A stretch of 64,000 bases of DNA from Prorocentrum cordatum (GCA_963575745.1 CAUYUJ010014616.1:37991-101990), one strand, 5' to 3'; shown: positions 1-12,581, counted from the first letter of the stretch. The notes: a model not told the origin generated them from the sequence alone. Translations and numbers: made by a program.

Positions 1-229
1 GCCCGTCGCCTGGGCCTGTCTGCCGGTCTGGCGGCCAGGTGTCGCCGTCGCCGCCTCGTCGCCGCCCGTCGTCTGGGCTTGATTTCCGGTGTGGCGGCGG
101 CTATGTTGCCGTCGTCGCCGCCCGTTGCCGTCCCGTCGCGGTCTCGCATAAATGCACCTTACAGTCTGCAGCCGCGCAGCTTCTCTTGTGTTGAGAAGGA
201 GTAATAAGGTCTCCCCCCCCCGACTTGAC

Positions 230-2128
230 GACCGTTGATTTTTCCATATGCTTCTGGCCCATCGTCCATTTTGTACGCGAACGCATAATATCCCAGCCAG
301 GCCGGTATCCCCATCGTCTGCAACAAATTTTATGCGTGCGCGTTCGTTTATCAATAGCCATCAGTTTGAAACCAGCGCAAGCCGAAATCATTCAAGAATC
401 CGAGGTTTTGCAAGGATGACAAAATCGAGTGCCCCGGAAACATATAATCATCACGCGGTTTCGCAACGCGAGTTTTCAAAACATGTTGCGCTCGCGTTTT
501 TGAATTTTCAGGTGTAAGAAACATTATGTTCTTTTCAGCATGCTCATAGCATGCTACCAAACGGGCGTTTCGCGCACGCATGTCGAAATCGTTCGAAGGC
601 CCTTGTGCGCGTGCTGTCGCGAGCGCGTCGTCGCGCGTGCAAGCCGAAATCCTTCAAAGACCTTAGGTGTCGTAGGGGTCTCAACATCGATTGTCCCGAC
701 ATCATTTAAAACAATGCTTTTGCAACACTTGCTTCCAAAAATGCCTGCGCTCGCGCTTTCGCGGATTCTTAAGAAAACCATGGTTGGTCAACATGTTCAT
801 TGAATCCTGCCAAACGGGCCTCTCGCGCCGCATGCCGAAATCATTCGAACGCCCGTGCGCGCGTGCCGGGGTGGGGGGGGCTGACCCGTGTCAAGTAATA
901 CCATGCGGACCATTCCCGCGTTAGCCGCGCGAGCATAACGATCTCTTTCCACAACCGTCATCATTGACGCGGGGACGCCGTCCTCGTCGCTAGCGTGATC
1001 AACATCGGCGCCGTGTTTGGCCGTGCCGTCGTCGCTGTCATCATCGTCACCAGCATCGCTACCATCATCATCTTGTCTATCATTGTCGACGCTGCCGTGA
1101 TACCGCGCCCGCGACAGTCGCCGACTCGCACTGAAGTGCCCGCTGGGAAGTGCCCCATGGTCAGCGCCACCTCGACCGCGTCGGTCGCATCAAACTAGCT
1201 GGCCGCTGCGCGCTCGAGCATGCGCGAGCTAGCGCGGCTGCAGAGATGGGCCACCCAACACCAAGCACTCAGTGCAATCGCCGCCGCATGGGTTTCGCAA
1301 ACCAATTTGCGGGTCGGTGTGTGGGACGTTTGCGCGAGCCTCTGAGTTGACAGCTCATTGCGAGCGCTGGTGTAGTGTTCTAATTCGATTGCACCAGGTA
1401 GGTTGTTTACTTGCAGAAACATGAATCACATGATCTAGCTCCTCACTCCCCTGGACTTAACCTTATCCCTTTCCGTATTCCAATTGACATATGATTCTGC
1501 CACATCACCCATCCAAACCATGAGTTCATACCATCCCGGCCAGGCCGGCATCCCCCCCTTCATCTTCTGCACAAGAAATACTAGGCGCGCACTCTCGTTT
1601 ATACAAAATCACCAGTTTTCAGAAATCCCTTGCTCAAAACGGTGGCGAAGTTCGCACGCGCGAGTCGTCGCGCGCGCAAGCCAAAATCCTTCAAACATTG
1701 GAGGTTCGCCGGGATGTTAGAATCGAGCGTCCCGAAAGCACTGTTAAACAACTCATGACTTCGCAACCAATGCCTGCGCCCGCGCTCCTGCATATTCTTT
1801 ACTGACAAATGTCCATGCGAAGCTGCCAGATGCGCTTCTCGCGCGCGCATGTTAAACTCTCTCGAACCGCCCTTGCGCGCGCGTTGTCGGAAGAATCCTC
1901 TGCAACAAAACGGGACGCAGTGCCTAGGCGCGCGCACGCGGGAATCTTTCAAACACCCTTGGTATCGTACGGATGTCACAATCTTGTGTCCCTGAGGAAC
2001 ATACCAGGACAGACAACCATGGTTTTTTTTCAACGTTGTCATTCAATTTGGCCAAACGGGACTCTCGCGCCGCATGTCGGAATCATTCGGATGACATTGC
2101 GCGCGTGCAGTGTGTGTGTGTGTGTGTG

Positions 2129-2178
<50 letters not shown>

Positions 2179-2700
2179 GGGGGGGGGGAGGGCGATCCGC
2201 GTCAAAGAATACTATGCGGGGCCACTCGCGCGTTGACCGCGCCTGCATGTCGATGTCTTTCCACAGCCTTCATCGCCGACGCGAGGACGCAGTCATCGTC
2301 GTCGGCGTGATCAACATCGGCGCCATGACTGGCCTTGTCGTCGTCGTTGTCATCATCGCCACCAGCATTGCTACTACCATCATAGTGTCTACCGTTGTCG
2401 ACGCTGCCTTGATACCGCCCCCGCGAAAGTCGTTTACTCGCACTGAAATGCCCGTTGGGAAGTGCCCATCGGTCAGGTCCACATCGGCCGCGTCGGTCGC
2501 GTCAAACTAGTTGGCCGTTTCGCGCGCGAGCATGCGCGGGCTAGCGCGGCCGCAGAGATGCCCCAGCCAACGCCAATATCTCATCGCAATCGCCGCCGCA
2601 TGGGTTTTGGAATCCAGTTTGCGGGCGGGTGTTTGGGATGGTTGCGCGAGCAGTGGATTTGACAATTCAGCGCGAACGTACACTAACAGCACCACATGAC
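230..2700. repeat. 1.25-1.3 kb tandem duplication (two diverged copies)
   Basis: Positions ~230-1440 and ~1480-2700 are two diverged copies of one unit. Landmarks recur at an offset of 1242 bases near the left end (GCCAGGCCGG near 295 and 1538) and 1312 bases further in (GATCAACATCGGCGCC near 997 and 2309). The difference is largely explained by a GT tract present only in copy 2. Within a unit, segments containing 'CGAAATC(C/A)TTCAA' recur at about 250-280 bases, so there is nested repetition. Both copies keep a short plus-strand open frame (about 995-1198 and 2309-2510) with a Val/Ile-rich stretch. It overlaps GTC/ATC-rich sequence and I do not call it a gene. Confidence 0.75.
2111..2189. 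repeat. (GT)n microsatellite followed by G run
   Basis: An almost pure GT dinucleotide tract with a single interruption ends in a run of about 13 G. It sits inside the second copy of the large tandem duplication and is absent from the first. Confidence 0.95.
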
Positions 2701-2767
2701 TTGCACCACGTGGAGTTTGCACAACAGATGTGGCAACACAAAGGTCGCACGACATATATCGCACTGC

Positions 2768-2791
2768 GTATGTGTATATATATATATATAG

Positions 2792-2833
<42 letters not shown>

Positions 2834-2965
2834 TAACGCTAACTACTTACATGTACCATTCTATCCGAGCACGACGTGGACCGCACACCAAATCTGGCAC
2901 AGCATATATTGCACAACAGCGGTTATACCGCATACAGTTTACCATATATATATATATATATATTG
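2768..2965. repeat. (TA)n tracts
   Basis: TA repeats occur at 2774-2830 and again at about 2943-2962 in locally AT-rich DNA. From here to 3890 I see no gene, only unique-looking GC-rich sequence. Confidence 0.9.
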
Positions 2966-3889
2966 CACAACGTATATAGTCCCAATTATATGGCACAAAG
3001 CACGCTGCTATAACACAGTGTTTGGGGCCCACGTTGGGCAACGTTATTGTTGTGTGATTATTCCTCCTGCCGGGGAGAGGGGGGCTGCCGCCCTTTCGGG
3101 AACCGCCAGACGGGGGTCAATGCAAACGGGGGTCAGCCAAAGCGCCTGATCTTGCAAGATCCTGTAGCGCCAGGGCTTTACTTTGACCCGGGCCAGTGCG
3201 ACCCCGACGTTTGCTGGAGGAGTCGCAGCCCGCAGCAATCAATCGATCAGGGGCGGTGGAGCCGAGTAAGAGGCAGACCAAAACGGCCCAGCCTCCATCC
3301 TCGAAATTGTTATAATTTGTGTTGGACGAGTTCGCGCGGTGCTACTGCGAGAGCCACATTTCTAAAACGACCCGGGCTCCATCCGTGAAGCTGTTGCAAA
3401 TCTCGAGTTCCAGGGAAATCGTGAGGAGGACGCTCGGCGAACCGCCCGGCCTGGCGTACGGACGCCTCCATTGGTGCGACAGGGACTAATCATTTATAAG
3501 GAAGAAATGTGGGAGGGCGGAGAGCCGGACGGGGCCAGGACGAGGATCAATCCATCCTAGAGCGTTTCGGCACCTTCTCGGAGCAGTCCCGAACGCTCTG
3601 GGGATGCCGCCGCGCCCCAGGCCTCCTCCAGAGCCGCCCGCTTTCGAAGATCCCCGACCCGCATGGACCCTCGCCTTGGCTTCCTCGCCAGGGGGAGCGA
3701 GGAGGAGCAGAGCGGGACGCCGCCCGGCCTCGCAGAGCGGGACGTCGCCTGCCCCCCCCCGCCCGCCAGGCTGCGGGCGGCGGGCGCCCGGCTCGAGGTC
3801 GTGACGTCGCGGCCCCCGGTCATGCGCGAGTCCACGGAGGCCACTCGGGGGGGGGGAGGCATGTCCAGGGGGAGCGGGTCGTCCTCGGT

Positions 3890-4243
3890 CAAGGAGGAGG
3901 AGGAGGAGGAGGAGGAGGAGGAGGAGCAGGAGGAGGAGCAGGAGGAGGAGGAGGAGGAGGAGCAGGAGCAGGAGCGGGAGCAGGAGAGGAGGAGGAGGAG
4001 GAGGAGGAGGAGGAGGAGGAGAAGGAGAAGGAGGAGGAGGAGGAGGAGGAGGAGCAGGAGCAGGAGCAGGAGAGGAGGAGGAGGAGGAGGAGGAGGAGGA
4101 GGAGGAGGAGGAGGAGCAGGAGCAGAGCAAGAGCAGGAGCAGGAGAGGAGGAGGAGGAGGAGCAGGAGGAGGAGGGAGGAGGAGGAGGAGGAGCAGGAGG
4201 AGGAGGAGGAGGAGGAGGAGGAGGAGGAGGAGGAGGAGGAGCG
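3890..4243. repeat. (GGA)n purine tract
   Basis: About 350 bases of imperfect GGA/GCA triplets, nearly all purine on the plus strand. Open frames across it (poly-Glu, poly-Arg, poly-Ser, poly-Leu) come from the triplet repeat and are not gene evidence. The stretch 4250-4770 next to it holds no recognisable gene. Confidence 0.95.
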
Positions 4244-4729
4244 GGTCCCGAGGGACACGGGTCCTGAGGTCTCTCGCCGTGTTCTCGGGGCTCTCCCCAG
4301 ACCGCGGGAGTGCCAGGACGCGGCTCGGGGTGCAAAGGTCTCCTCCCGGGGGAAGGCCCCAGGTTCCGGGGCGGGGCCCGTTTCCCTCGGGACCCGCTGC
4401 CCCCTCATCAGGAACCCTAGGGAGGGGGGTCGTCCTCGCTCACCTACCTCATCCTGCATCTTCCTTCTGATTTTAGACGACGCTGGCTGTTGAAGCACTC
4501 TCTCCGGTTCCACCTCCTCCCTCAAGAAGCATTCAGATTATCATTCCTCTTTCCCCCTGACTCGTTCCTCCTACGCCTCCTCCACCTCCTCCTCCTCGTC
4601 CTGCTCCCCCCGACTCCTCAAGAATGATGCCCGTGGAAGCGAGCGCAGTCGAACGCTTGGTGGCAATATCGGGAAGTCGGAGACAGTTCACGCCGCGGGT
4701 CAGATTCATCGAGCACGACTTGAACTTGA

Positions 4730-6079
<1,350 letters not shown>

Positions 6080-6301
6080 GGCGTATGATGGTGACCATCG
6101 CATCGCCACTCTGCATTCTCTCCCCGATCTTTTTCGTTGTTTCTCTGCTGACTGCAGCGGCCCAACGTGGCCATGCGAGTCGACACCGTCGGAGCTTCTC
6201 AGGAGAGCGAGCAAAAAAACTTGTGCGACTAATGCGACGCCAGGTTCACGCTCGCACTGGCAGTCATCATCCACACTGTACCCTTGTCATACATCATTGA
6301 A

Positions 6302-6619
6302 CTATGCCGGGACGCTTGCTGAGGAGTTCTTGCAACACATGCCCCACCGACCGCCGGCCACAAGTTCGGAGCCCGATGATGAAGAGCAGTCATCGAAAAC
6401 GGGAGCGAGCACGGGCACAATCAGCAATCCGTTCTCCACCTTCAGCAGGGCCCCGGTTTCGACGGCTTCACCTAGGAGGAGGTCTCGCGCCAGCAGGCGA
6501 GAGACGCGTTGCACAGGGATGGCCATGATGATAAGGATGACGACGGCAACGCACCCGACGACGAGGCCGAGGACGCCGAAAAAGGTGAAGTCGGCCGGGT
6601 CTACGGCATGATGGATCAT
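6302..6619 (-). CDS. Hypothetical single-pass membrane protein, 105 aa
   Basis: A minus-strand frame runs convergently to GAPDH, its end about 220 bases from the GAPDH stop. After a short polar N-terminus it has one strong hydrophobic helix (about residues 13-33, with runs such as VVGCVAVVILIIMAIPV), then a basic segment, a second apolar patch (LLIVPVLAPVF) and a Ser/Gly-rich, Cys-containing tail. Most third codon positions are G or C, as in GAPDH, and the frame is not made of simple repeats. I do not recognise a family. It could be a real small gene, an exon of a longer one, or chance in GC-rich DNA. Confidence 0.35.
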   Translation of the reverse strand: MIHHAVDPADFTFFGVLGLVVGCVAVVILIIMAIPVQRVSRLLARDLLLGEAVETGALLKVENGLLIVPVLAPVFDDCSSSSGSELVAGGRWGMCCKNSSASVPA

Positions 6620-6675
6620 TTGCGTGCCAGCCCCCCGAAAAGAATGACCAACGCAGTGCCGAGGACACGACAGTC

Positions 6676-6862
6676 AGGAGGGGAACAAAGACACAAGACA
6701 CAAAGAAGGAACACATGGGAAGTGGAGGGGAAGTGCAGGGGAAGACGAACCTCCAGGAACATATGGGGAAGCGGAGGGGAAGACGAACCTCCGGGAAATA
6801 CGGAGCACATGGGGAATCTTGGGATCTGTGTCCATCTATTTGTGTGTCCCTGGGCGCCTTCC
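6676..6862 (+). mobile_element. Short interspersed element family A, copy 1 (diverged)
   Basis: It has the family layout: a CAGGAGGGG-like left end, an internal series of 'GGGAAGTGGGG...GAAGACGAA' blocks (here extra-repeated), and a right end with TTTGTGTGTCCCTGGGC. It is the most diverged of nine copies, all in this orientation. Confidence 0.6.
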
Positions 6863-7081
6863 GAAGAGTGAGCCACGAACCCGCGGAGGACACCACGGTA
6901 CACTCCAATGGGCCACGGCCTCGACGCTTGGGCCGCGGGCTGGGCTGCGCGCGCACACGCACGCTCGCCCGCACGTGCGGCTTCCACACAGGGCGCGCAC
7001 CTGCAGCTTCCACACGCACGCTCGCCCGCACCTGCGGCTCGCACGCGCACGCACGTGCAGCTTCCACTCGAGGGGGGAGCA

Positions 7082-7229
7082 GGGCTCGGGCTAAGCGGTG
7101 TTTTGGCGATCTCGTGGACCGTTTTCGCTTTGATCTCGTTATCTCGTTTCGCAGCAGAGGCAGAACAAAGAGAGAGCGAAGGAAGCCAAAGGCAACACGA
7201 GCAGGAAAAACACTCTTTAGTTCGAGCCC
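7082..7229 (+). mobile_element. Inverted-repeat element family E, copy 1
   Basis: A ~148 bp element bounded by GGGCTCG...CGAGCCC. The left arm continues as GGGCTAAGCGGTGTTTT and the interior carries GATCTCGTGGACCG. The better copy lies at 23615-23754 in the same orientation. No coding capacity. Confidence 0.7.
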
Positions 7230-7672
7230 AGTGGGGGGGAGACGTGAGGCTCGAGTTCCCCGCAACTCGGGTTTGCCAGCGCTTGTTCACGAGATTCCCG
7301 ATTTATCCTCACCCGATTTTTTCCTCGTCCTGGCTTCGTCTTACCTACCAGGATTTGGTAGCGCCGCCGCCGCCGCTCGCTGCCAACGTGGACGTCCCCT
7401 GAGCGCCTGTCCGTTCCTTCGTTCGCTCCTGCATCGCTGTCGAGAGGCGAGTGCCGTTCCGCCGACCCCCCGGCAGAGGAAAATGTGCGGATTCTGACTT
7501 CGTGCGCATGTTTGCCGCTTGCCGCCGTGCTGCTTGCGTGGTTGCTGCTGATTCGGCCTCCTCCTCCCGAGGCCTAGGGGGCGGCGTCTTGGAGGTAAAG
7601 GGGGAGCGGGCCGCCGAACTGTCCCACACGCCTTTCCTCCCCGTGCAAGCAAGGGTCGTCGGAGTCCCCTTA

Positions 7673-7755
7673 ACTCTCTCTCTCTCTCTCTCTTTCTCCC
7701 TTATCCCCAGCATCATTACCCTCCTCCTCCTCCTCCTCCTCCTCCTCCTCCTCGC
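7673..7755. repeat. (CT)n and (CTC)n tracts
   Basis: CT repeats (about 7675-7695) followed by CTC repeats (about 7721-7753). Confidence 0.9.
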
Positions 7756-7924
7756 CCGTTCCATCCTTGACCTCCATGGTCGGCACAAGCATAGTTTGCG
7801 CACCCTCCTCGGTTCCCCTGCTCATCTCCCTCGCTCTGCCCCTTCCCTCCCCGTTTTTCCCTTCTCCCTTTCAATGTTTCTTCTCCCCGCCTGTGGTCCT
7901 CTTCCTCGTCCTCCCTCCATACAT

Positions 7925-8085
7925 CAGGAGGAAAGGAAACACACAGACACAATTAATCATCGATTCCCCAGAAAATATGGGAAAATATGGGAAGTGGGGG
8001 GGAAGACAGAAACCCAGAACATATGGAAAAACACGGGGAATAGTTCTATTCGTGTGTATTTATTTGTGTGTCCTGGGGCCCCTTT
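7925..8085 (+). mobile_element. Short interspersed element family A, copy 2
   Basis: A well-preserved ~160 bp copy: left end CAGGAGG plus ACACACAGACACAATTAATC, a middle of AAAATATGGGA blocks and GAAGACAGAAACCC, and right end TATTTATTTGTGTGTCCTGG then GGCCCCTT. Left and right ends are imperfect inverted complements (GAGGGG-ACACACAGACACAA against GAAGGGGCC-ACACACAAA). Confidence 0.85.
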
Positions 8086-8339
8086 AATATATCCCTCCTT
8101 CCGCCCCTTGGCCGACGGAGGCACAGTCAGCAACGCAGCGTAATGGCAGTCGACGCCGTGGCGGCGGCCAACCCCGCTCACAGCCACCATCAAGAGCGAT
8201 ACCGTTTCTCCTGCCGCATTCCTCCCCTCGCCGTAACCTCTTTTGCTGTCCCGCTCGCCTCCGTGCGGCGGCAATGCCTTGACATGCTCGATGGACTCTG
8301 GCCCGATTCCAGGTAACAGCCGCTGCCGCCATGAGCTGC

Positions 8340-9060
8340 CCAATGACTCAGCGAATCAGTCCCTTGCTTTGTCCCTTGTCCCTTCCTCTCCTATTGCCTC
8401 CCCTCTTCACTTTTCTGCCTCACTCATCTCGCCCTCCTCTCCCTCCCGCTTCCCGTCCCTCCGTCCCTCATTTCCAGCCCTTCCCGCTCTGACGCTCGCC
8501 ATCCTGTCTTATGGTTTGCCCTCCAGTGTCATTTGCCCTGTTCCTTCTGCGCCGTCCTCTCACCCTTCTTATCGAAACTCCGCCTGCTCTTCCCCCTCCT
8601 CCTTACCCTCCACGCCACCCATCCCCCTCCCATCCTCTCCCCTCTCCTCTTACATTCTCCCCTCTCCGCTATCGGGTCGTATCACTTCCCTTCTCCTATC
8701 ATCTCCCCCTCCTCTCCCCATCCTCTCTATCGTTTTCTCCCCTTCTTTGCTTTATCCCCCATCTTCCCCTCCACGGAGCACTCGGGTGTCGGCAGGCGCT
8801 CCTGTCGCAGATATTCCCGCCGCGGACCTTCGCGGCCGCGCACTTTGTGGGCCCCGGCGAGAAGGATGGGAGGGATCGGCGAGGCGGTCCGTATTTCGTG
8901 TGCCTCTTCCTCCACCTCTTTTCCTCCCTCCTCCTTTCTTCCCTCTCTTCCTTTTTCTGCCCGGCGTCTCCGCGTCTCCCTCCCTCATTTTCTTCGGCCG
9001 AGTCCCGCTTATCCTCCCTCTTCCTGCTCCTCCCTCACTCGCCCCTCCAAGAGGCAGGTA
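8340..9060. other. Pyrimidine-rich non-coding stretch
   Basis: About 700 bases are strongly C+T-rich on the plus strand (CCCTCC, CTTCC, CTCTTCC runs). Long Ser/Pro-rich open frames here follow from composition. No gene recognised. Confidence 0.8.
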
Positions 9061-9399
9061 ACAGTGTCAAGGCAACCCTCACTTCGCAACTGCTCCCTTG
9101 GATGTCGGTGGTGCTGACCGGAGAAGGGGAAGGACGAGGAGGATGAGGAGGAGGAGGATGTAGATTCGTGAGGAAGAGGAAGAGCAGGAAGGGGACAGAA
9201 GAGGGAGGAGGGGGAAGAGGATGCAGGAGGCAGGGATGTGGAATGTGGAGTAGGAGTTGGGGAGGAAGGGGGAGGCAGGGCGACCAGGAGGAGACTCTAG
9301 CTGTTTTAGGCTGGATTCTCTGCTGAACTCTTCACGGTGCGTGCTTCGCGCAGCTGTTTGCTGGCTCTCAGCCCATGCCATGGGCAGGAAGCTTCTGGG

Positions 9400-9740
9400 A
9401 AGCCTTTTAGGGTCCCTTGGGAGGCCTCCCGGGGGACCCTTGGAAGCCTCTTGCGGGCCTCTTGGGTTCTCTTGGGGGTCTCTCGGGGCCTTTGGGATTT
9501 TTTGGGGGGATTTCTCGGGGGCTTCTTCTTGGGGGCTTCTCGGGGGCTTCTTACGTTGGGTCTTTGGAGCCTCTTGAGATTCCGCTGACGGTCTCGGCGG
9601 CCGTCGTGGGGAAAGGGCTTGAACTGTCAGTTCATCCCTCTTGGGCCCTCTTGTTGTCGTCCTGGGCCCTCCTGGGAGCCTCGGGGGCCGCCTAGGGACG
9701 ATCTTTGGGCCCCCTCTTAGGCCGCCTTGGGCGATCTTAA
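9400..9740. repeat. GGCCTCTTGGG-type degenerate array
   Basis: Imperfect iterations of CTTGGGGGCCTC and CTTGGGAGCCTC with a period of roughly 11-20 bases. The same sequence family recurs at 22470-23120, 24620-24870, 27220-27350, 61600-61810 and, inverted, near 32270-32760 and 47370-47850. Confidence 0.75.
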
Positions 9741-9984
9741 GACCGAACGGGCGAGCATGCAAACCAACATCATGCAAGCCACCCGCGTCTTTCCCACGGT
9801 GCTGGCCTCTCAGCCCGGTGCCCAGGGCCTCCACGACGGCCCGTGAGGCGCCTCAGAGGGCTCGCCGCACGGCCTCACGTGTCCTTCGTCTGACAGCCGG
9901 CGTTCGACATGGTCGTTGTTCGACGTGGCCGTTCAGTGATTCAGTATCTCAGCCACGCGCAGGGGGGGTAAGGGGGAAGTGGGA

Positions 9985-10070
9985 GGGCTTCTTAGAAGCA
10001 GCTCTGCGAATCTACAGATGTAGGGCCAGCGCCCTCGAAGAAGCAGCCTCCCTCTGAGAAGCCCTCCCCC
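9985..10070. repeat. Fold-back element family H, copy 1
   Basis: GGCTTCTTAGAAGC near the left end pairs with CTCTGAGAAGCCC at the right. The centre pairs GGGCCAGCGCCC-type sequence around a spacer. A better paired relative lies at 31070-31170. Confidence 0.55.
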
Positions 10071-10142
10071 CTCTCCACCCCCGTGTGCGCACCGCCGATT
10101 GCAGTCGGACCGAGGCACAAGATCGATTTCGGTTCGGAGAGG

Positions 10143-10327
10143 GTACTCCAGATTTCGTAATAAAAGGGAGGGGGTCTGGACCCTCCAAGACAAGCCATTT
10201 CAGACCTCCCCCGTGGGAGAACCCTCCAAAACATCGTCCCCAGACCCCCCAGGCCCTCCAAGATAGCCTGGAAGAGACCCCCCCCCGGAATGAGACCCCC
10301 CTCCCTTTATTACGAAATCTGGAGTAC
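10143..10327. mobile_element. Inverted-repeat element G with ~35 bp arms
   Basis: A 185 bp segment begins GTACTCCAGATTTCGTAATA and ends with the complement TATTACGAAATCTGGAGTAC (short indels in the A/C runs). The arms extend about 35 bp through an AGGGAGGGGGTCT/AGACCCCCCTCCCT block. The non-coding interior repeats CAGACC/GGTCTGG pieces. Looks like a MITE; only one copy is seen here. Confidence 0.8.
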
Positions 10328-10458
10328 TTACCCTCGTGTTCTCTATGTTTGTTGGATGTGTGTTGTGCAGATCCTGGGGAGGATACCCCCCTCGGATGTT
10401 CTGTGTGTGCTTTGGCCGACGGAGGGCCTCCATGCTCTCGAGGGATGTGCCCCTGGCC

Positions 10459-10640
10459 TACGGTCGTGGCGCTGAAGAAGGAACCCTTTTCGCTGTGGAG
10501 GGGCGCGGCGTTCCTCTTGACTGTTTTGCAGTTTGCCTCGGGTTGTCCTCAGGCTTCCATGGGAAATCGAAGTTTAACTTCTGGAAAAGAAGGGGCCTCG
10601 TTCCTTATTTAGGGTTCCTTAGGTCAACGCCTCGACTGTA
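10459..10640 (+). mobile_element. TA-flanked MITE family B, copy 1
   Basis: A 182 bp copy running from TACGGTCGTGGCG to CGCCTCGACTGTA, with the family interior (AAGGAACCCTTTTCG, GAAATCGAAGTTTAACTT, GGGCCTCGTTCCTTATTT). Its ends have drifted from the TACAGTCGGGGCG consensus. Confidence 0.85.
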
Positions 10641-10774
10641 GGTCCGACGGCACCGTGGGAGATCCCCCCCCGCGCGTCGTGCCACAGGGGCTCTCGGCCC
10701 GTCCTGCGCCTCGGTGTGCTGAGAGCATGCGCAGCCGCGACACGCCCGCCCGCTTGCGATGGACAACCAGGGGA

Positions 10775-10934
10775 CTTACCAGCCTCGAACGTATCCCTAT
10801 CCCTAAGATTGACACGCCAAAAGGCGATGACAATCTTAGGGATTCGGCCTCAAAAAATAAGGGAATCCCTAAGACTGGCATCGTGATGAGGAGGTGCCCA
10901 GCATAGGGATAGGGATATGTTCCAGGCTGGTAAG
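10775..10934. mobile_element. Inverted-repeat element family D, copy 1
   Basis: A 160 bp segment starts CTTACCAGCCTCGAACGTAT and ends with the near-complement ATATGTTCCAGGCTGGTAAG. Each arm continues into TCCCTATCCCTA. The interior holds an AAGGCGATGACAATCTTAGG block and its relatives. The second copy, at 31468-31624, is in the opposite orientation. Confidence 0.85.
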
Positions 10935-11079
10935 GGACGGGGAGGAGGAGGAGGCGCCCACGGCAGGCTCGCGTCGCGTCGACCGGCGGCGGCGACGGCG
11001 GCGGCAACGGCGACGACAGGGGACGACCTCCGGCTCTCTCTCTCTCGATGGGGGGGGGGGCACCACGCCACGCCCACAG

Positions 11080-11242
11080 TCAGGAGGGGGAAAAACACCC
11101 AGACACAATTAACCGTCGATTCCCAGGAAAATATAGGAAAACATGGGAAGTGGGGGGGGAAGACACAAACCTTGAAAATATGGGAAAATGTCGGGAATAT
11201 TTTTATTTGTGTGTATTTATTTGTGTGTCTCAGGGCCCCTTC
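11080..11242 (+). mobile_element. Short interspersed element family A, copy 3
   Basis: A ~163 bp copy with CAGGAGGGG, ACACAATTAACCGTCGATTC, AAAATATAGGAAAACATGGG, and right end TATTTATTTGTGTGTCTCAG followed by GGCCCCTTC. Same orientation as all other copies. Confidence 0.85.
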
Positions 11243-11482
11243 AGAAAGGGGGGGATGGGGAAAGGGGGGGTTACGAAATCTGCTGCATGCAGCTGGTCTC
11301 GGCCCCACCGAGGGGCCCACTCCTCGATACATGGCCGCCTTCGGCGCCGGGAGGCGCCGGGAAAATCAGCTACGCGTGCTGATTCTCAAACCCCCCCTTT
11401 GCTGTCCCCCCCTTTCGCCCGGCCCGGCTGGCGTTTCGGCGGCGGCCGATCGTGCAGGGTGGAACGAGCCCCGGGGCACCGC

Positions 11483-11540
11483 CCCCGGACGCGTGCACTT
11501 TGTCTCTCGGTGAGGACCACCGAGGAGCACCGTGGGTCCT
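11483..11540 (+). mobile_element. Family C element, left-half fragment
   Basis: CCGGACGCGTGCACTTTGTC and CTCGGTGAGGACCACCGAGG match the left half of family C (CGGACGTGTGCATTTTTC, CTCGGCGAGGACCATCGAGG). No right end follows. Confidence 0.6.
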
Positions 11541-11741
11541 CGTGCGAGGCATCTGCGCGCGGAGCTGAGGCGTGCGCGGAGCGCGGGCGCCCGAGCGGTG
11601 GCGGGGCCCCGCGGTGTCGGAGGCTCCGCGCCAGAAGTCGGCACGACGAGCGACCGGTGTTGCAGCAGAGGGGCCCAGGCCCCAGCCCAGGGCTGGGGCA
11701 ACCAGGGGATCGGCTGCAGAGTCGATTGACCCCAGAAGTAT

Positions 11742-11921
11742 TACAGTCGGGGCGCTGAGGAAGGAGCCATGTTCGTTGGGGAGGGGCTCGGCGTTCCTTA
11801 GTTGTTTTGCGCCTCGCCTTTGGGTTTGCTCAGGGTTTCGATGGGAAATCGAAGTTTAGCTTATGGGAAAAAGGGGCCTCGTTCCTTATTTAGGGTTCCT
11901 TAGGTCAACGCCCCGACTGTA
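11742..11921 (+). mobile_element. TA-flanked MITE family B, copy 2
   Basis: A 180 bp copy with near-consensus ends, TACAGTCGGGGCGCTGAGGA and GTCAACGCCCCGACTGTA. One base separates its right TA from the CAGG start of the family A copy at 11923. Confidence 0.9.
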
Positions 11922-11922
11922 T

Positions 11923-12086
11923 TCAGGCGGGGAAAAACACTCAGACACACTGAATCGTCGATTCCCAGGAAAATATACGGGAACATATGGGAAGTGGGGG
12001 AAAGACAAAAACACCCAGATACTGTGAAACGGTATGGGGAATCCTGTCATTTGTGGCTATTCATTTGTGTGTCTCAGGGCCCCTTC
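11923..12086 (+). mobile_element. Short interspersed element family A, copy 4
   Basis: A ~164 bp copy with GGAAAAACACTCAGACACAC on the left and TTTGTGTGTCTCAGGGCCCC on the right. It directly follows the family B copy. Confidence 0.85.
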
Positions 12087-12404
12087 AACTCTTCTCGTCT
12101 GCTGCTGGACCTGCGAAGAGTCTGCGCACTCTCCCGTTGGGCTCGAGGAGGGAATCCGAGCGGGGCACGTCGATGCTGCAGTCGATCCCCCGCTCGAGGG
12201 ACGGGCCTCGGGAGCCCTCCCGGGGCCCGGAGCGCCCGGGGGCCAACTCGCGGCCGCGATCCCGAGGCCCCCCTCTTGGAGAAGCCGCGCGCGCGGGGGG
12301 CGGGGGGGGGCTCCTCGGGAGCGCCCGCGCCGCGGGGCGCCCGCGGCGCGGGGGGTCTTTCTCGGCATCGCTCGGGCGGCGTGCTGCCTCTCTCTTTTTT
12401 TTTC

Positions 12405-12579
12405 ATCCGGAGGGGAAACAACACCCAGACACGGTCCATCGTCGATTCCCCAGAAAAGATGGGAACACATGGGCAGTGTGGGGGGGAAGACAGACACCCA
12501 GAAAAGGTGGGAAAACATGGGGGATCTGTTTATGTGTGTGTATTTATGTGTGTGTGTGTGTGTGTCCCAGGGCCCCTTC
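12405..12579 (+). mobile_element. Short interspersed element family A, copy 5
   Basis: A ~175 bp copy with AGGGGAAACAACACCCAGAC on the left. The right end's TTTATTTGTGTGT is partly expanded into GT repeats before CCCAGGGCCCCTTC. Confidence 0.85.
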
Positions 12580-12581
12580 AT

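Noticed and set aside
995-2510. Conserved short Val/Ile-rich frame in both copies of the left tandem duplication
   Set aside because: Conservation is explained by the DNA duplication, and the hydrophobic stretch by GTC/ATC triplets; no other coding sign.
3486-4525. Long Ser/Leu/Pro, Glu and Arg-rich reading frames
   Set aside because: They are translations of a GGA triplet tract on both strands; the same holds for CTC at 39603-39935 and GGA at 35925-36020.
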